64,000 nt of DNA from Flavobacteriaceae bacterium bin25 (GCA_002238525.1 MPMN01000008.1:1-64000), one strand, 5' to 3'. Numbered from the stretch's first letter, positions 18,761 to 28,186 are shown. The notes: a model not told the origin generated them from the sequence alone. Translations and numbers: made by a program.

Positions 18761-18919
18761 AATAAACAGGCTCTGGACACAAAGTTACTTTTTCCCTACA
18801 ACATAGTAATGTATATCTCAATTCTGTTTAGTTCTTCACGAAATATTTCAGCAGACCTGAGTTTTTTCAAAAAAAATATAAAATAATGTCTCAAACCCTG
18901 TTTTTTTAGCAAAATTTTA

Positions 18920-18927
18920 TATCTTTG
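18920..18927 (+). promoter_or_regulatory. -7 promoter box of the small acetyltransferase-like gene
   Basis: TATCTTTG matches TAnnTTTG and lies 70 bases before the ATG at 18997. The expected TTG at -33 is not obvious. Confidence 0.4.
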
Positions 18928-18996
18928 GGGTAGAATTATGTCGCTAGTGATTTTCCTACTGGTTAAGTTAAGATTCAGTAAGTTTTTTTCGATTAT

Positions 18997-19290
18997 ATGT
19001 ATGATATAGAGATTAGTAAAAACGAGTTGTTGCGTCAATTCGAAACAGAAATTGGTGGTAAGTTGGCTACCATTGAGTATGTAGAACAAGAAAGAAAGAT
19101 ATTTCTCACAAAAGTTAGTGTTCCCTATGGTTTGAATGAAAATGGATTTGAAGAGCAGTTCATTGAAAAAGTTCTTAGCACCATAGCTGTTGGTAAACTA
19201 CGACTAGTACCGACATGTCCCTCAGTAGTTGCTTTTATGCGAAAAAATAGGGCGTTCAAAAGGCTCTTACCGGTGGGGGTTAGGGTTTAA
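18997..19290 (+). CDS. YjdJ-type small N-acetyltransferase-like protein
   Basis: A 97-residue protein that resembles the minimal GNAT-like family typified by YjdJ: beta-strand GGKLATIEYVEQERKIFLT, then the segment TKVSVPYGLNENGFEEQFIEKVL in place of the acetyl-CoA loop, and the C-terminal signature LRLVPTCPSVVAFMRKNRAFKRLL, matching the family pattern VPxCpfvxxFixrhpexxxL. The usual RGxGxG coenzyme loop is degenerate, so activity is doubtful. Its stop codon overlaps the stop of mtaB on the other strand by four bases. Confidence 0.65.
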   Translation: MYDIEISKNELLRQFETEIGGKLATIEYVEQERKIFLTKVSVPYGLNENGFEEQFIEKVLSTIAVGKLRLVPTCPSVVAFMRKNRAFKRLLPVGVRV

Positions 19291-20678
19291 AATATAGCCC
19301 TTACATAACCTTGGCCATCTATTCTGTTTGGCCAGCAGGTTACCATTTGGTTACTCAGCTTAGGGTCCCAGGGAGTTCTGACTTTTAGATAGTTTTCAGT
19401 ATATCCGGAGCTGTATCCTTTGTTGTTTTTATTTTCGAACAATACTTTAAGTGGTTTGTTGATTTGGCTTTTGTAAAAATCGAGTCTTTTTTGATTCGAT
19501 AGTTCATTCAGAATTCTTCTTCTTTGTCTTCTTACGGCGAGGGGCACCGATGATAAATCCATATTTAGAGCACTCGTATTGGGTCTCTCCGAATAGGTAA
19601 ATATATGTAGGTATGATATATTGAGTTTGGTCAAAAAATCTACTGTTTTTTGGAATTCTGTTTCCGTTTCTCCATAAAAGCCTACAATGACATCAACTCC
19701 AATACAAGCATCTGGGTTTAGAGATTTAATTTTTTCAATTCGTCTTTCAAATAGGGATGTATTATATCGCCGCCGCATTATTTTCAAAACCTTATCGCTA
19801 CCACTTTGCAGAGGAATGTGAAAATGAGGAACAAATCTGTTGTTTTTTGCCACTAGTTCAATGATTTGATCATCCAATAAATTGGGTTCAATGGAGGAAA
19901 TGCGAATTCTTGGACAATTATTCAAGCCATTTATTTCATTCAATAGATCCAAAAATCTATATTCTCGTTTTCTATGATTTGGATTTATATAACCGTAATC
20001 ACCAATATTAACACCTGTGAGCACAATTTCCTTGATCTGTTTCTGGGTCAAATAGTGAATACTGTCAACAATGTTGAAAATCGTATCGCTTCTTGATCTT
20101 CCTCTGGCTTTAGGAATGGTACAGAAGCTACATTTATAATCACATCCATCTTGGATTTTCAAGAAAGCTCTGGTTCGTTCAGCAATAGAATGGCTTTTTT
20201 TAAATGTATTGATTTGCTGGATATCGCAAGGATAAATCCGTGGAGAATCGTCGTTAGATAAATTTTCCAAAAGATCCTGAATATGGAATTTTTTTTCTGC
20301 TCCAACCACTAAATCTACTCCTTTTATTTGGGCTACTTTTTCTGGTTGTAGCTGTGCATAACATCCAGTTACTATAATTTTAGCATTAGGATTGAGTGTT
20401 GTTGATTTCCTGACAAGCGAACCAAGTTTCTTATCGGCATTTTCAGTGACCGAGCAAGTATTAATCAGGTAGATATCAGCTTTTTGATTGAAATCTACTC
20501 TATTGTACCTATTGACATTAAACCCCCTAGCAATTGTTGCGGTTTCAGAAAAATTCAACTTACACCCTAGTGTGGAAAATGCAATATTAATTCTCTGGTC
20601 TTTAGGTGTTAAAGAATGGGGTAAAATAGGCACCTGTAAAAAGTTTAAATAATCATTAGTTCGTGTCAAAAATATCAA
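19287..20678 (-). CDS. mtaB: tRNA N6-threonylcarbamoyladenosine methylthiotransferase MtaB
   Basis: Radical-SAM enzyme that adds a methylthio group to t6A37 in ANN-decoding tRNAs. The 463 residues contain the N-terminal MTTase domain (INIAFSTLGCKLNFSETATI, with cysteines in DIYLINTCSVTENAD and KIIVTGCYAQ), the radical-SAM cluster motif CDYKCSFCTIPKARGRS (about 155-171) and a C-terminal TRAM-like part. The order and the GCKLNFSE motif separate it from MiaB and RimO. The annotated start gives about 30 extra residues before the first strand; a shorter start is possible but no better codon was seen. Confidence 0.93.
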   Translation of the reverse strand: MIFLTRTNDYLNFLQVPILPHSLTPKDQRINIAFSTLGCKLNFSETATIARGFNVNRYNRVDFNQKADIYLINTCSVTENADKKLGSLVRKSTTLNPNAKIIVTGCYAQLQPEKVAQIKGVDLVVGAEKKFHIQDLLENLSNDDSPRIYPCDIQQINTFKKSHSIAERTRAFLKIQDGCDYKCSFCTIPKARGRSRSDTIFNIVDSIHYLTQKQIKEIVLTGVNIGDYGYINPNHRKREYRFLDLLNEINGLNNCPRIRISSIEPNLLDDQIIELVAKNNRFVPHFHIPLQSGSDKVLKIMRRRYNTSLFERRIEKIKSLNPDACIGVDVIVGFYGETETEFQKTVDFLTKLNISYLHIFTYSERPNTSALNMDLSSVPLAVRRQRRRILNELSNQKRLDFYKSQINKPLKVLFENKNNKGYSSGYTENYLKVRTPWDPKLSNQMVTCWPNRIDGQGYVRAIF

Positions 20679-20754
20679 GAGAAGTTACAAGAACTAAAGT
20701 CTCTTGAGTTGCATAACAAAACTAAAAAACCGAAGTTTACCTTTAGCTGAGAAC

Positions 20755-21006
20755 TTAAGATTTAGGCTTACCGTATTTGGAACGAAATTTATCGATTCGG
20801 CCTGCACTATCTACCAGCTTGGACTTTCCGGTATAGTATGGGTGAGAAGTTCGTGAGATTTCAAGTTTGACAAGAGGATAACTAATTCCATCAACTTCTA
20901 TATTCTCTTTAGATGGTGCGGTGGACTTCGTGAGAAAGACATCCCCATTGGACATATCTTTAAAAGCTACCAATCGATAATTCTCCGGATGTATTCCTTT
21001 TTTCAT
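20755..21006 (-). CDS. rpmE2: 50S ribosomal protein L31 type B
   Basis: 83-residue ribosomal protein of the zinc-free C-minus type: MKKGIHPENYRLVAFKDMSN at the start, then YPLVKLEISRTSHPYYTGKS. The frame is open to an earlier ATG at 21027, but a good promoter -7 box (21025-21032) covers that codon, and the family start MKKGIHPENYR is at 21006, so the shorter start is chosen. Type B L31 lacks the CxxC zinc motifs and often replaces type A when zinc is scarce; no Zur operator was looked for successfully. Confidence 0.96.
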   Translation of the reverse strand: MKKGIHPENYRLVAFKDMSNGDVFLTKSTAPSKENIEVDGISYPLVKLEISRTSHPYYTGKSKLVDSAGRIDKFRSKYGKPKS

Positions 21007-21024
21007 ACCAAAATTGTTGGTTTG

Positions 21025-21055
21025 CAAAATTACAAGATTGGTTTATATATACCAA
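21025..21055 (-). promoter_or_regulatory. Promoter of rpmE2
   Basis: Minus-strand TTG (21053-21055), a 20-base spacer, then TAATTTTG (21025-21032): an almost ideal Bacteroidota -33/-7 promoter. It sets the rpmE2 start at 21006. Confidence 0.65.
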
Positions 21056-21260
21056 CATCTGTTCTCTTTGTGAAAAATCAAATAAAATGTTGCCATTTAT
21101 GCTATGCCATTTAAACAGACAGAAGAAGGAGTACATAAATTCTGGTCTTACCTAAAATAGTTTGGTAATAGGTTTTAGAATCAAATAATGTTAAATTTTT
21201 CAAAACGAAAAAAAGTGTTTTTAAGTAGCAATTGATACTAGTTATTAGATAACAAATAGA

Positions 21261-21294
21261 TTGAAATTATATACAAACTAAATTCGTATCTTTG
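21261..21294 (+). promoter_or_regulatory. Promoter of the DUF4199 gene
   Basis: TTG at 21261-21263, 23-base spacer, TATCTTTG at 21287-21294, 20 bases before the ATG at 21314. Good match to the Bacteroidota consensus. Confidence 0.6.
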
Positions 21295-21313
21295 TTTTAT
21301 AATCATTTTTAGC

Positions 21314-21814
21314 ATGAAAAAATTATCTATCCAATATGGTTTGATCCTCGGTGGTGTAGCTCTTGTCTGGGGATTTATCCTATTATATCTTGGGATTCAC
21401 GATAAAGAAGGTTTTGAATTTCAAATAGTTCCCATAATCGCTTCTATAGCTGTTACCATCTTCGCTCTTTTAGAATTTCGAAAGAATACTCAAGGACTGA
21501 TTCTCTCTGAGGCCATCAAAATTTCCATAATTGTCAATGTAATTTCGACAATCATTTGGTTAGCATATTATTTTATCTTGATCAATTACATTGATCCTGG
21601 AATGGTAGACCGTCAAATTGAATCAGCACTAGAAACCTTTATAGCAGAAAATCCTGAGGTTTCCGATGAGGTGATTGATAGAGTAAGACAAGGACAAGAA
21701 TTCGGTAGGAAACCAATTTTATTTGTCGCAATTGCATTTTTCTTCAGCCTCCTTGGGGGATTGTTATACGGCTTGGTGGGTGGAGCAATTCTAAAGAGAA
21801 AGAGACCTGATTAA
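21314..21814 (+). CDS. DUF4199 family membrane protein
   Basis: A 166-residue protein with four membrane helices (about 8-26, 36-52, 67-88 and 134-158) and a soluble loop (about 95-130) rich in Glu. The pattern GLILGGVALVWGFILLYLG at the start and a final FFSLLGGLLYGLVGGAILKRK glycine-rich helix, split by its own GG pairs, fit DUF4199, a Bacteroidota-specific family of unknown function usually near cell-envelope genes. Own promoter, no operon partner. The transposon-rich region begins right after it. Confidence 0.8.
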   Translation: MKKLSIQYGLILGGVALVWGFILLYLGIHDKEGFEFQIVPIIASIAVTIFALLEFRKNTQGLILSEAIKISIIVNVISTIIWLAYYFILINYIDPGMVDRQIESALETFIAENPEVSDEVIDRVRQGQEFGRKPILFVAIAFFFSLLGGLLYGLVGGAILKRKRPD

Positions 21815-21924
21815 ATTTTGAATTGTAACCTGAATTAGATTGGGGTTCTTGCAGAACTTAGTTATAGCAATATATTTATTCGGGTATTACTTTGATAAGT
21901 GGCGTTTTTGCTCACTTTGAGCTA

Positions 21925-23317
21925 ATGTTGAAATCTGTTAGAACAATTGTTAATTTTAGATGTCGTTTAAGTGGTGATAAAAGAGATTATCGACTATTAA
22001 ACGAAATGTCCGGTGCCAATAGATACCTCTATAATCAGGCATTAAGTCATCTATTGAAACAATACCAAGAAAGTATCAACGATACCCGAAAAACTGGAAA
22101 ATGCGATTACACTTATGAAACTTTGGGGAAATGGTATACCCAGCATAAAAAGAATGAAGCCACCTGGCTATCTCGTTATTCGCCAGCTAAAACCAAATTG
22201 ATTTTAAAAGATTTATCTGATGCTTTTAAGGAATATGTAAAAGGACAAAGAGGCAAACCGAAATTCAAATCAAAAAGACAAAAGCAAAGTTTTCCGATCA
22301 CTTTATACCAAAGAGAGATAAAGGAAAACGAAAATGGCAATGGCTATCTTTTATTAAAAAGAGGACTCTTTATTCAAATAAGAGGATATAAGAAACAGAT
22401 TTGCCGTTATAGTAAGCCCAGGTTTTTACAGGGGCGTATCATCAAAGAAATTACCGATAGAAGTAATCCGGAGAATAGAAAAAGACAGAATAAATATAAA
22501 GAGAATAAGTGGTATTTGTCTATTCAGTGTGAAGTAGATGCTGTTGAAAAACAAATAGGCCATATAGATATAGATAATATTGTAGGTATAGATAGGAATG
22601 TAGGTCAAGTAGCCGATAGTAATGGACAGATTCATTTTCTGGCTGACACCAAAAAGGAAGAAAAGAGGATGAAAGTTCTTCAAAGAAAAAGATCCAAAAA
22701 ACAACATGGCAGTAATAAAGCCTACAAAACGAATATCCTTATAGCCAAAAAGCACAAAAAAATAAAAAACAAAAGAAATGATGCACTAAGAAAAATATGC
22801 AAAAAGATATCCAGTAATTCTGATTTAGCGGTATTGGAAGATTTGAAAACCAAGAATATGACCAAATCAGCTAAAGGAACGATGGACAATCCGGGTAAAA
22901 ATGTGAAGCAGAAATCGGGGTTGAATAGAGTGATTTTAAAAACGGCATGGCATAAAATTGATCCCTGTCACAGGGTTTGAAATTTATCTAGGACAAAAAA
23001 TGCTGGTAATTAAAATTCCTCCTCATTATACCTCACAAGAGTGTAGTCGATGTGGGACTAGGGACAAAAAGAATCGAACATCACAATCGGAATTTAAATG
23101 TTTAAGCTGTGGATTTTCTATGAATGCGGATATCAATGCTGCCAATAACATCAGGGACATCGGAGCGTGTTCCTTCTTCCAAAACCCTCTGAGAGGGAAC
23201 AACTTTGGGGGTAAAGAGTGTTCCTTGTCGAATCGGGCGATGGTACACCGAACCTTAAAAATACCTTGGATCATGCATGGTCGTAAAGGGAAAAAGGGGG
23301 TAAGTCAACATGAGTAG
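21925..23317 (+). pseudogene. IS200/IS605-type TnpB, split by a frameshift
   Basis: RNA-guided nuclease of the TnpB family, in two overlapping frames (21925-22980 and 22958-23317). The N-terminal part has the helix-turn-helix and wedge region; the RuvC aspartate is in VGIDRNVGQVAD, the glutamate in LAVLEDLKTKNM, the zinc finger CSRCG/CLSCGF lies in the second frame, and the last aspartate in [10 protein letters not shown]. All catalytic residues are kept. The break lies at 22955-22980, where a palindrome (CCCTG TCA CAGGG) occurs. No tnpA is adjacent, so this is an orphan copy. The ATG at 21925 is preferred to the TTG at 21892. Confidence 0.88.
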
Positions 23318-23329
23318 ATATTCATCTAC
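23185..23329 (+). mobile_element. Probable right end and omega-RNA region of the TnpB element
   Basis: TnpB guide RNAs come from the 3' end of the gene and run to the right end of the element. Here the tail of the gene folds (CCCTC TGA GAGGG at 23185-23197) and a hairpin GTAGAT-ATTC-ATCTAC at 23314-23329 looks like the subterminal hairpin of an IS605 right end. The exact end is not proven. Confidence 0.45.
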
Positions 23330-23359
23330 ATATAGCTTTCGTTTTAAACGAATTCTAAT

Positions 23360-23381
23360 CCACAACAAAGTGATTAGAGCC
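23360..23381 (+). repeat. Solo ISL3 terminal repeat at the fructokinase start
   Basis: The 22 bases end in AAAGTGATTAGAGCC and are the perfect reverse complement of the ISL3 left end at 24961-24982. The next bases, AAATTTGTTTG, are the second codon onward of the fructokinase gene, so an ISL3 end sits where the ATG should be. Confidence 0.75.
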
Positions 23382-23948
23382 AAATTTGTTTGTTTTGGCG
23401 AAGTTTTGTGGGACGAATTCCCAGCTCAAAAGAAAATAGGTGGAGATCCATTAAATGTTGCATTGCGTCTTAATTCTTATGGCAGCAATGTAGAAATTAT
23501 TGGTAGTGTTGGTAACGATAAAATGGGAAAACAAATCCTTGATTTACTAAAGAAAAATCGATTAAACGAGAGGTTAATTCAGATCAGTAATAAATTAAAA
23601 ACAGGTAATGTTAAGGTGATGATTAATCAAAAAGGATCAGCATCTTATGATATAAAATTTCCGAGAGCTTGGGATCATATAGACTTGACTGAGGATAACA
23701 AGAAAACTATAAAAGATTCTGATATATTTATCTATGGAAGCTTAGTGGGTAGAGATAAAAATTCAAGAAGCACACTTTACGAATGGATAAAATTAGCTAC
23801 CTCCAAGGTTTTAGATGTGAATCTTAGATTTCCTTATTATCAAAAGGAGAAAATAAAAGAGATGATGGGCAAAGCAGATTTCATAAAATTGCAGACTAAA
23901 ATGTTGGATCTGAATAAGTTTGATGAGCAGGGTCTGATGGAGGTATAG
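23382..23948 (+). pseudogene. Fructokinase (PfkB family), N-terminal fragment
   Basis: Would phosphorylate fructose in the cytosol. The fragment starts exactly at the second residue (KFVCFGEVLWDEFP) because an ISL3 end replaces the start codon, and keeps the PfkB sugar-binding part IGGDPLNVALRLNSYG and GSVGNDKMGKQIL. It stops after about 190 residues at LDLNKFDEQGLM, where IS1634-type transposase sequence takes over, so the C-terminal GxGD catalytic and ATP part is gone. A frame start at 23310 only adds IS-derived residues. By context it was the fructokinase of the nearby fructan locus; it cannot be functional. Confidence 0.85.
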
Positions 23949-24777
23949 ACAGATTTATTTTCCCAAGAGCAGCTGATTTTTTGCAAGAATTCTCTTCAGA
24001 AAGCCAAGAAACAGAAGCGACGTGAGGAGTTTCTGGTAAAAACCGAGAAGGCCTTAGAGCAGATAGTGAACGCTACTAAGCAAAAAAGAAAACCTCTTGA
24101 ATGCGAGACTGCCATAGCCATAAAAGTGGATAAGGTCGTAGAGAAGCACAAGATGAAGAAGTACTTCCATCTGGAGGTCAAACAAGAACATTTAGCCTAT
24201 GTTCGGGGTAAATCGGCTATTCAGCGGTCAGCGGAGCTGGATGGGGTCTATGCCATTCGGACGAGTCTAAAAGAAGTCCCTCCATCCAACAAATCTATCG
24301 TCCTTGACTACAAGCGTCTTTCTGCGGTGGAATCGGCCTTTCGGTCGATGAGAAACATTTCCTTGAAGATTCGACCGATTCATCATCGGCGCAAGAAGCG
24401 GGTGCAAGCTCATGTGTTTTTGTGTATGCTGGCCTACTATGTGGAATATCATTTGCGTAAAGAACTGGCCGGTTCTATTTAGTGAAGATGATTTTGAAGG
24501 AAAACAAGCCCAGCGCGACGGTGTAGTAGCATCTGCTTCAAGGTCAGACTAGACCAAAACCAAGGACAGACGTAAACACAACAAGGATGGCGAGAAGGTC
24601 ATGAGTTTTGCTAGTTTGATTAACGAACTGACTGGGGTAATTCGTATTATTGGAAAACCCAATATCAAAACAGACTCAACCCCTGAGGTGGTCACCTTTC
24701 ATGGGTTAGAAGGAATTAGAAAACGGGCTTTTGATCTTTTGGGCATTAAAATCCAAGCATCTAGTCCTAAGGGTTGA
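23949..24777 (+). pseudogene. IS1634-type transposase, C-terminal half
   Basis: Remnant of a DDE transposase. Starting at DLFSQEQLIFCKNSLQKA in the same frame as the broken fructokinase, it shows the family C-terminus: ELDGVYAIRTSLKEVP, LSAVESAFRSMRNISLKIRP, IHHRRKKRVQAHVFLCMLAYYVE. A frameshift near 24470 and a TAG in SDQTK context (about 24550) break the last part, which ends GIRKRAFDLLGIKIQ. The matching N-terminal half lies downstream at 26511, beyond the ISL3 transposase, so order is reversed. Confidence 0.8.
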
Positions 24778-24960
24778 AAGTTAAGATTTACTGCTTGGTA
24801 AATCGAATCCGGATAGGAGAATATCACGTCTGAAAATCTTCCAAAATGAGGCGAATTTTCGAATGTGAATTTGAAAATAGGGGGGAACTTCAGTTGTAAG
24901 GTAAATACAGTACATCTACATAGCTATTTAGAGTAGAATAAATCGCTAATTGTAACTTTT

Positions 24961-24988
24961 GGCTCTAATCACTTTGTTGTGGAATGGG
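24961..24988 (+). repeat. ISL3 left terminal inverted repeat
   Basis: 28 bases beginning GGCTCTAATCACTTTGTTG, inverted at 28078-28105 with one mismatch. It starts 58 bases before the transposase ATG, as expected for ISL3 elements. Confidence 0.8.
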
Positions 24989-25018
24989 TAATTTAGTTGG
25001 TCAGGAAAATTTCTTTTT

Positions 25019-26227
25019 ATGGTAAAAATTTCACTTGAGGAATCTTTAGGTTTAAAAGATTCTTGGTTTGTAGAAAAGATTGATTTCAATCATGATGCTC
25101 TGGTAGTAGATATTTATATTTCGCATACTGGGGTTGATTTGATTTGTCCCCAGACAGGGGAGAAGGGTACGCTTTATGATCATCGTTCTTCTCGTTCTTG
25201 GCATCATCTGGATTGGTTTGAATATAAGTGTTTTCTTCATTGCCGTGTTCCTCGGGTACTTTGTTCTTCTGGGGTTAAGACCATTTCCGTTCCTTGGGCA
25301 AATGTATCTGAGCGTATGACACGTAAAATGGAAGTTGCCTTAATTCTTTATTTACATTCGACCAAGAACATAACCAAAACGAAAAAGCAGTTTGGCTGTA
25401 GTTTTCGGACTGTCCAGCGGATAATGAAGCGTTCTGTGGACTATGGTATGTCGGTTCGTTCGGTTTCTGTTCCCGAGCATTTAAGCATAGATGAGAAAGC
25501 TTATAAGAAAGGTCATCAATATGCCACTATTGTCAGTGATGCCCAGCATGGCTATGTTATTGATATGGTCGAAGGTCGGGACTTAAAATCCACTCAATCA
25601 TTGCTTAAGGATATTGTTGGTGATCAGCAACATCAAGTGAAGACGATTACTACCGATATGTGGAAACCTTATATACCGGCAGCGGGTTCAGAGTTGCCTG
25701 ATTCATCTGTGAACCACGATAGATTCCATTTGATTCAATACCTTAACAAGGCTATTGACCATGTTGGTAGGCGAGAGGTAAAAGTTTATGATGAGTTGAA
25801 AAATAGTCGCTATGCTCTTTTAAAGAACAAGGAGAATAGGACTAAAAAACAGAATATCATTTTTCAGTTGATACGGGATGCAAACTTTGAAGTGAGCAAG
25901 GCGTGGCGTTTTCGGGAGGATTTTAAAGCTCTTTTCGGAAGTGAGTGCTTTGATGATGCGCAATCTTATTTAAAGTTATGGATTAGTAGTGTGAAGAAAA
26001 GTTCGATAAAGGAGGTGATGAAAGTAGCAGCCATGTTTGAAAGGCACTTTACCGGTGTTTGTAATGCTCTTAGTCTGGAGCAATCTAATGCAAGGGCAGA
26101 GGGGCTTAATGCCAAGATAAAGGAAGTCCTCACCATTGGAAAAGGATATAGACATTTCGAAAATTTAAGAATTTCTGTTCTTTTTTTTCATGGTCAATTA
26201 AAGCTTCATCCCCAATTATCCGATTAA
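25019..26227 (+). CDS. ISL3-family transposase
   Basis: Intact 402-residue DDE transposase. The N-terminus carries a zinc-binding-like segment (DLICPQTGEKGTLYDHRSSR, then RVPRVLCSSG), followed by a helix-turn-helix (TKTKKQFGCSFRTVQRIMKR). The catalytic triad is Asp in EHLSIDEKAYKKGHQY, Asp in ITTDMWKPYIPA and Glu in SNARAEGLNAKIKEV. Length and order fit ISL3 (ISL3/IS1001/IS1167 group). The left terminal repeat is 58 bases upstream. This is the only transposase in the window that looks functional. Confidence 0.92.
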   Translation: MVKISLEESLGLKDSWFVEKIDFNHDALVVDIYISHTGVDLICPQTGEKGTLYDHRSSRSWHHLDWFEYKCFLHCRVPRVLCSSGVKTISVPWANVSERMTRKMEVALILYLHSTKNITKTKKQFGCSFRTVQRIMKRSVDYGMSVRSVSVPEHLSIDEKAYKKGHQYATIVSDAQHGYVIDMVEGRDLKSTQSLLKDIVGDQQHQVKTITTDMWKPYIPAAGSELPDSSVNHDRFHLIQYLNKAIDHVGRREVKVYDELKNSRYALLKNKENRTKKQNIIFQLIRDANFEVSKAWRFREDFKALFGSECFDDAQSYLKLWISSVKKSSIKEVMKVAAMFERHFTGVCNALSLEQSNARAEGLNAKIKEVLTIGKGYRHFENLRISVLFFHGQLKLHPQLSD

Positions 26228-26510
26228 GGTACTATGGTGTTTTTCATCTATGGATATTGGATGATCAAGAAATAAAGACCTCATTGATTGGTACATAGCT
26301 AATGAAAGTTGTTCCTAAGTAATAGCGGATACTACTTCCACCATTTTAAACCCGGCTTTCCCCTTTTTCCCCTATTTTTTATTACTTCTGTGTTTGTATG
26401 TCAGATACATAGATGACATGTTTTGACTATTTTTTGTGAAAAAAGTGTCCATATGATTTTCATTGCTATTTAATGGAATGTAATATAATTTCATCCTATG
26501 TTGTAACTCC
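26228..26510. other. Non-coding stretch after the ISL3 transposase
   Basis: No reading frame, no ISL3 right end and no clear repeat. Probably partly ISL3 3' sequence and partly the left end of the IS1634 remnant. Confidence 0.4.
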
Positions 26511-26985
26511 ATGTCCTATGACATCGAAGTGGTGTCCAATAGAAATTACAGATCAACCACACTCCTGGGTAAATCTTGGAGAGAGGGAAAGAAAGTCAAA
26601 AGAAAAACCATCGCCAATTGGAGTGATTTTCACCTCTCTGTTGTAGAAGGCTTTAAAGCAGCTATCAAAGGAGAGTAGTTTATAAAGATATTTCCAAAGC
26701 TTTTACCAGAAAAGATATTTGCCTGATGAGCATATAGCTCGTATTTTGGGATTGGTCAAAAAATGGAAGTTCAATCGACTTCTCTACAGAGAATCTAACC
26801 CAATGAGAGACATCGCTCTGGGGGTTATCATCCTGCACATTCTTTCTCCCCTTTCTAAACTAGATACCGCCCGCGGTCTGTTGTCTGTATAAAACGCTAC
26901 TACCTGTATAGGGGCCTTATGGAATCTGGTACACAGCTTTGCAACTCTGATGGAAAATCTGGGAATCTTGACATGGAATGAGGTA
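26511..26985 (+). pseudogene. IS1634-type transposase, N-terminal half
   Basis: From the ATG at 26511: NRNYRSTTLLGKSWREGKKV, then KRKTIANWSDFHLSVVEGFK, stop TAG at 26676. After a frameshift the family pattern continues as LPDEHIARILGLVKKWKFN, ESNPMRDIALGVIILHILSP, LSKLDTARGL, and fades near 26985. This matches the N-terminal third of IS1634 transposases. It is dead and lies on the wrong side of its C-terminal half. Confidence 0.75.
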
Positions 26986-28077
26986 AGTCTGTCTGGAAAT
27001 ACTGACCGAGTGATTCATGTGACATCTCTGGCAACGGAGGTTCAATCAACGGCATGAAACCTTATTGGTATGGATCAAAAAAAGAGGTTTCCATTAAAGT
27101 AACAGTTGGAAATGGCACCTTTTTCAGGTCCGGTAAGGGTTTGAATTCCTTGAGGATAAAAGTGCACTCGGAGGTAGTTAAGGAGTAGAAAATGATCCCA
27201 ACAAGGGATAGAAATAATTTATTTGAAGCAATAGATACCTCAACACAAATAGTCAATACCCTACTATAGAATAGACTGTTTCTTCGAACCAATTGCCTGA
27301 CACTCGGGCTAAGAGTTGCTCTTTGACAGAACACCAGGCAATTCAATAATAACCATCTAACCTCCGAGAGCAAACCAAGGAAATAAACCTGGTAGAGCAA
27401 GGCATTCACTAGTTCAAAGTGCAACCAAGAACAGATGACCAAGCCACGCCAATGAGGTGTTCCCGTAGAATAACAAACCACCTTGGGAGTTAGACCTTCC
27501 TTAGGCTATAATATCAAACGTAGTCAATACCTAGCCAACGCCTTCCCGTAAAATGATTATCATTAGCCAAATAGACCAAAGCCAAATCCTTGAGAAAACT
27601 CAAATGGTTTTGGCGATAAACCTACATTCAAGAAAAAACTCCTCAACAGAATACCTAAGTACCAATAGGTCCGTTTTATATTGCAGTGTCAGCACATCGT
27701 CTGACGAAGGTAGCACGAGAGTATTCTGCTCATTACACAACCCAAGTCAAATAAAAAAACGGAACACCTTATTCCCTCTATTGGCTAGTAGGTAGTAGTA
27801 GAAAATGTAGCTAAAGATGGATGAATTACTTACAATAGTTCTAACGGAATTCTTCAATGAAAAATAGGATAAATCACACCAGAATTTGGTTCTTTTGTCC
27901 GCAGATAACATCATAAACAGAATACATCAAAAAATACTTGCCATTTTCAATGAAAATATAAAAAACCAAGTTAATCTACTATAAAAAACCAAGATGGATA
28001 CATGAACAGAATCTATCAGATGAATTTAGGCGTGGAATTTTGAAGCGAAAACCCCGTCTATTTTTGCTTCATTTCCG
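26986..28077. other. Unassigned degenerate sequence inside the IS graveyard
   Basis: No protein family is recognised. One minus-strand frame is open at 27062-27481 (139 codons) and a plus-strand one at 27553-27795, but neither shows motifs, a ribosome binding site or family resemblance, and all other frames are heavily stopped. The last 70 bases before 28078 may be the native 3' region of the ISL3 element. Confidence 0.4.
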
Positions 28078-28105
28078 CCCATTCCATAACAAAGTGATTA
28101 GAGCC
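28078..28105 (+). repeat. ISL3 right terminal inverted repeat
   Basis: Ends in AAAGTGATTAGAGCC; reverse complement of 24961-24988 with a single difference (T for C in CCATAAC). Confidence 0.8.
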
Positions 28106-28140
28106 ACAAATTTTAATATTTAGCTCATAAGCTTATATAT

Positions 28141-28166
28141 AAAAAAGGCAGGGCTAACCCTGCCTT
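28141..28166 (-). terminator. Terminator of the fructan operon
   Basis: On the minus strand AAGGCAGGG-TTAG-CCCTGCCTT followed by T: a perfect nine-pair hairpin, 21 bases after the last gene of the locus. It marks the operon end. Confidence 0.9.
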
Positions 28167-28186
28167 CAAACAAACTAATTCAAACA

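Larger units (their letters stand above)
24961..28105 (+). mobile_element. ISL3-family element interrupted by other IS debris
   Basis: Defined by the matching terminal repeats and an intact ISL3 transposase at the left. The 3145 bp span is about twice the usual 1.3-1.5 kb; 26228-28000 holds part of an IS1634 transposase and unrecognised sequence, so other DNA was inserted between the transposase and the right end, or the ends belong to two copies. The 8 bases outside each end do not match, so no target duplication supports a single clean insertion. Confidence 0.6.

Noticed and set aside
27062..27481. 139-codon minus-strand frame in the IS graveyard
   Set aside because: Hydrophobic, Cys/Leu-rich product without family resemblance; other frames are full of stops, so chance openness in decayed DNA is more likely.
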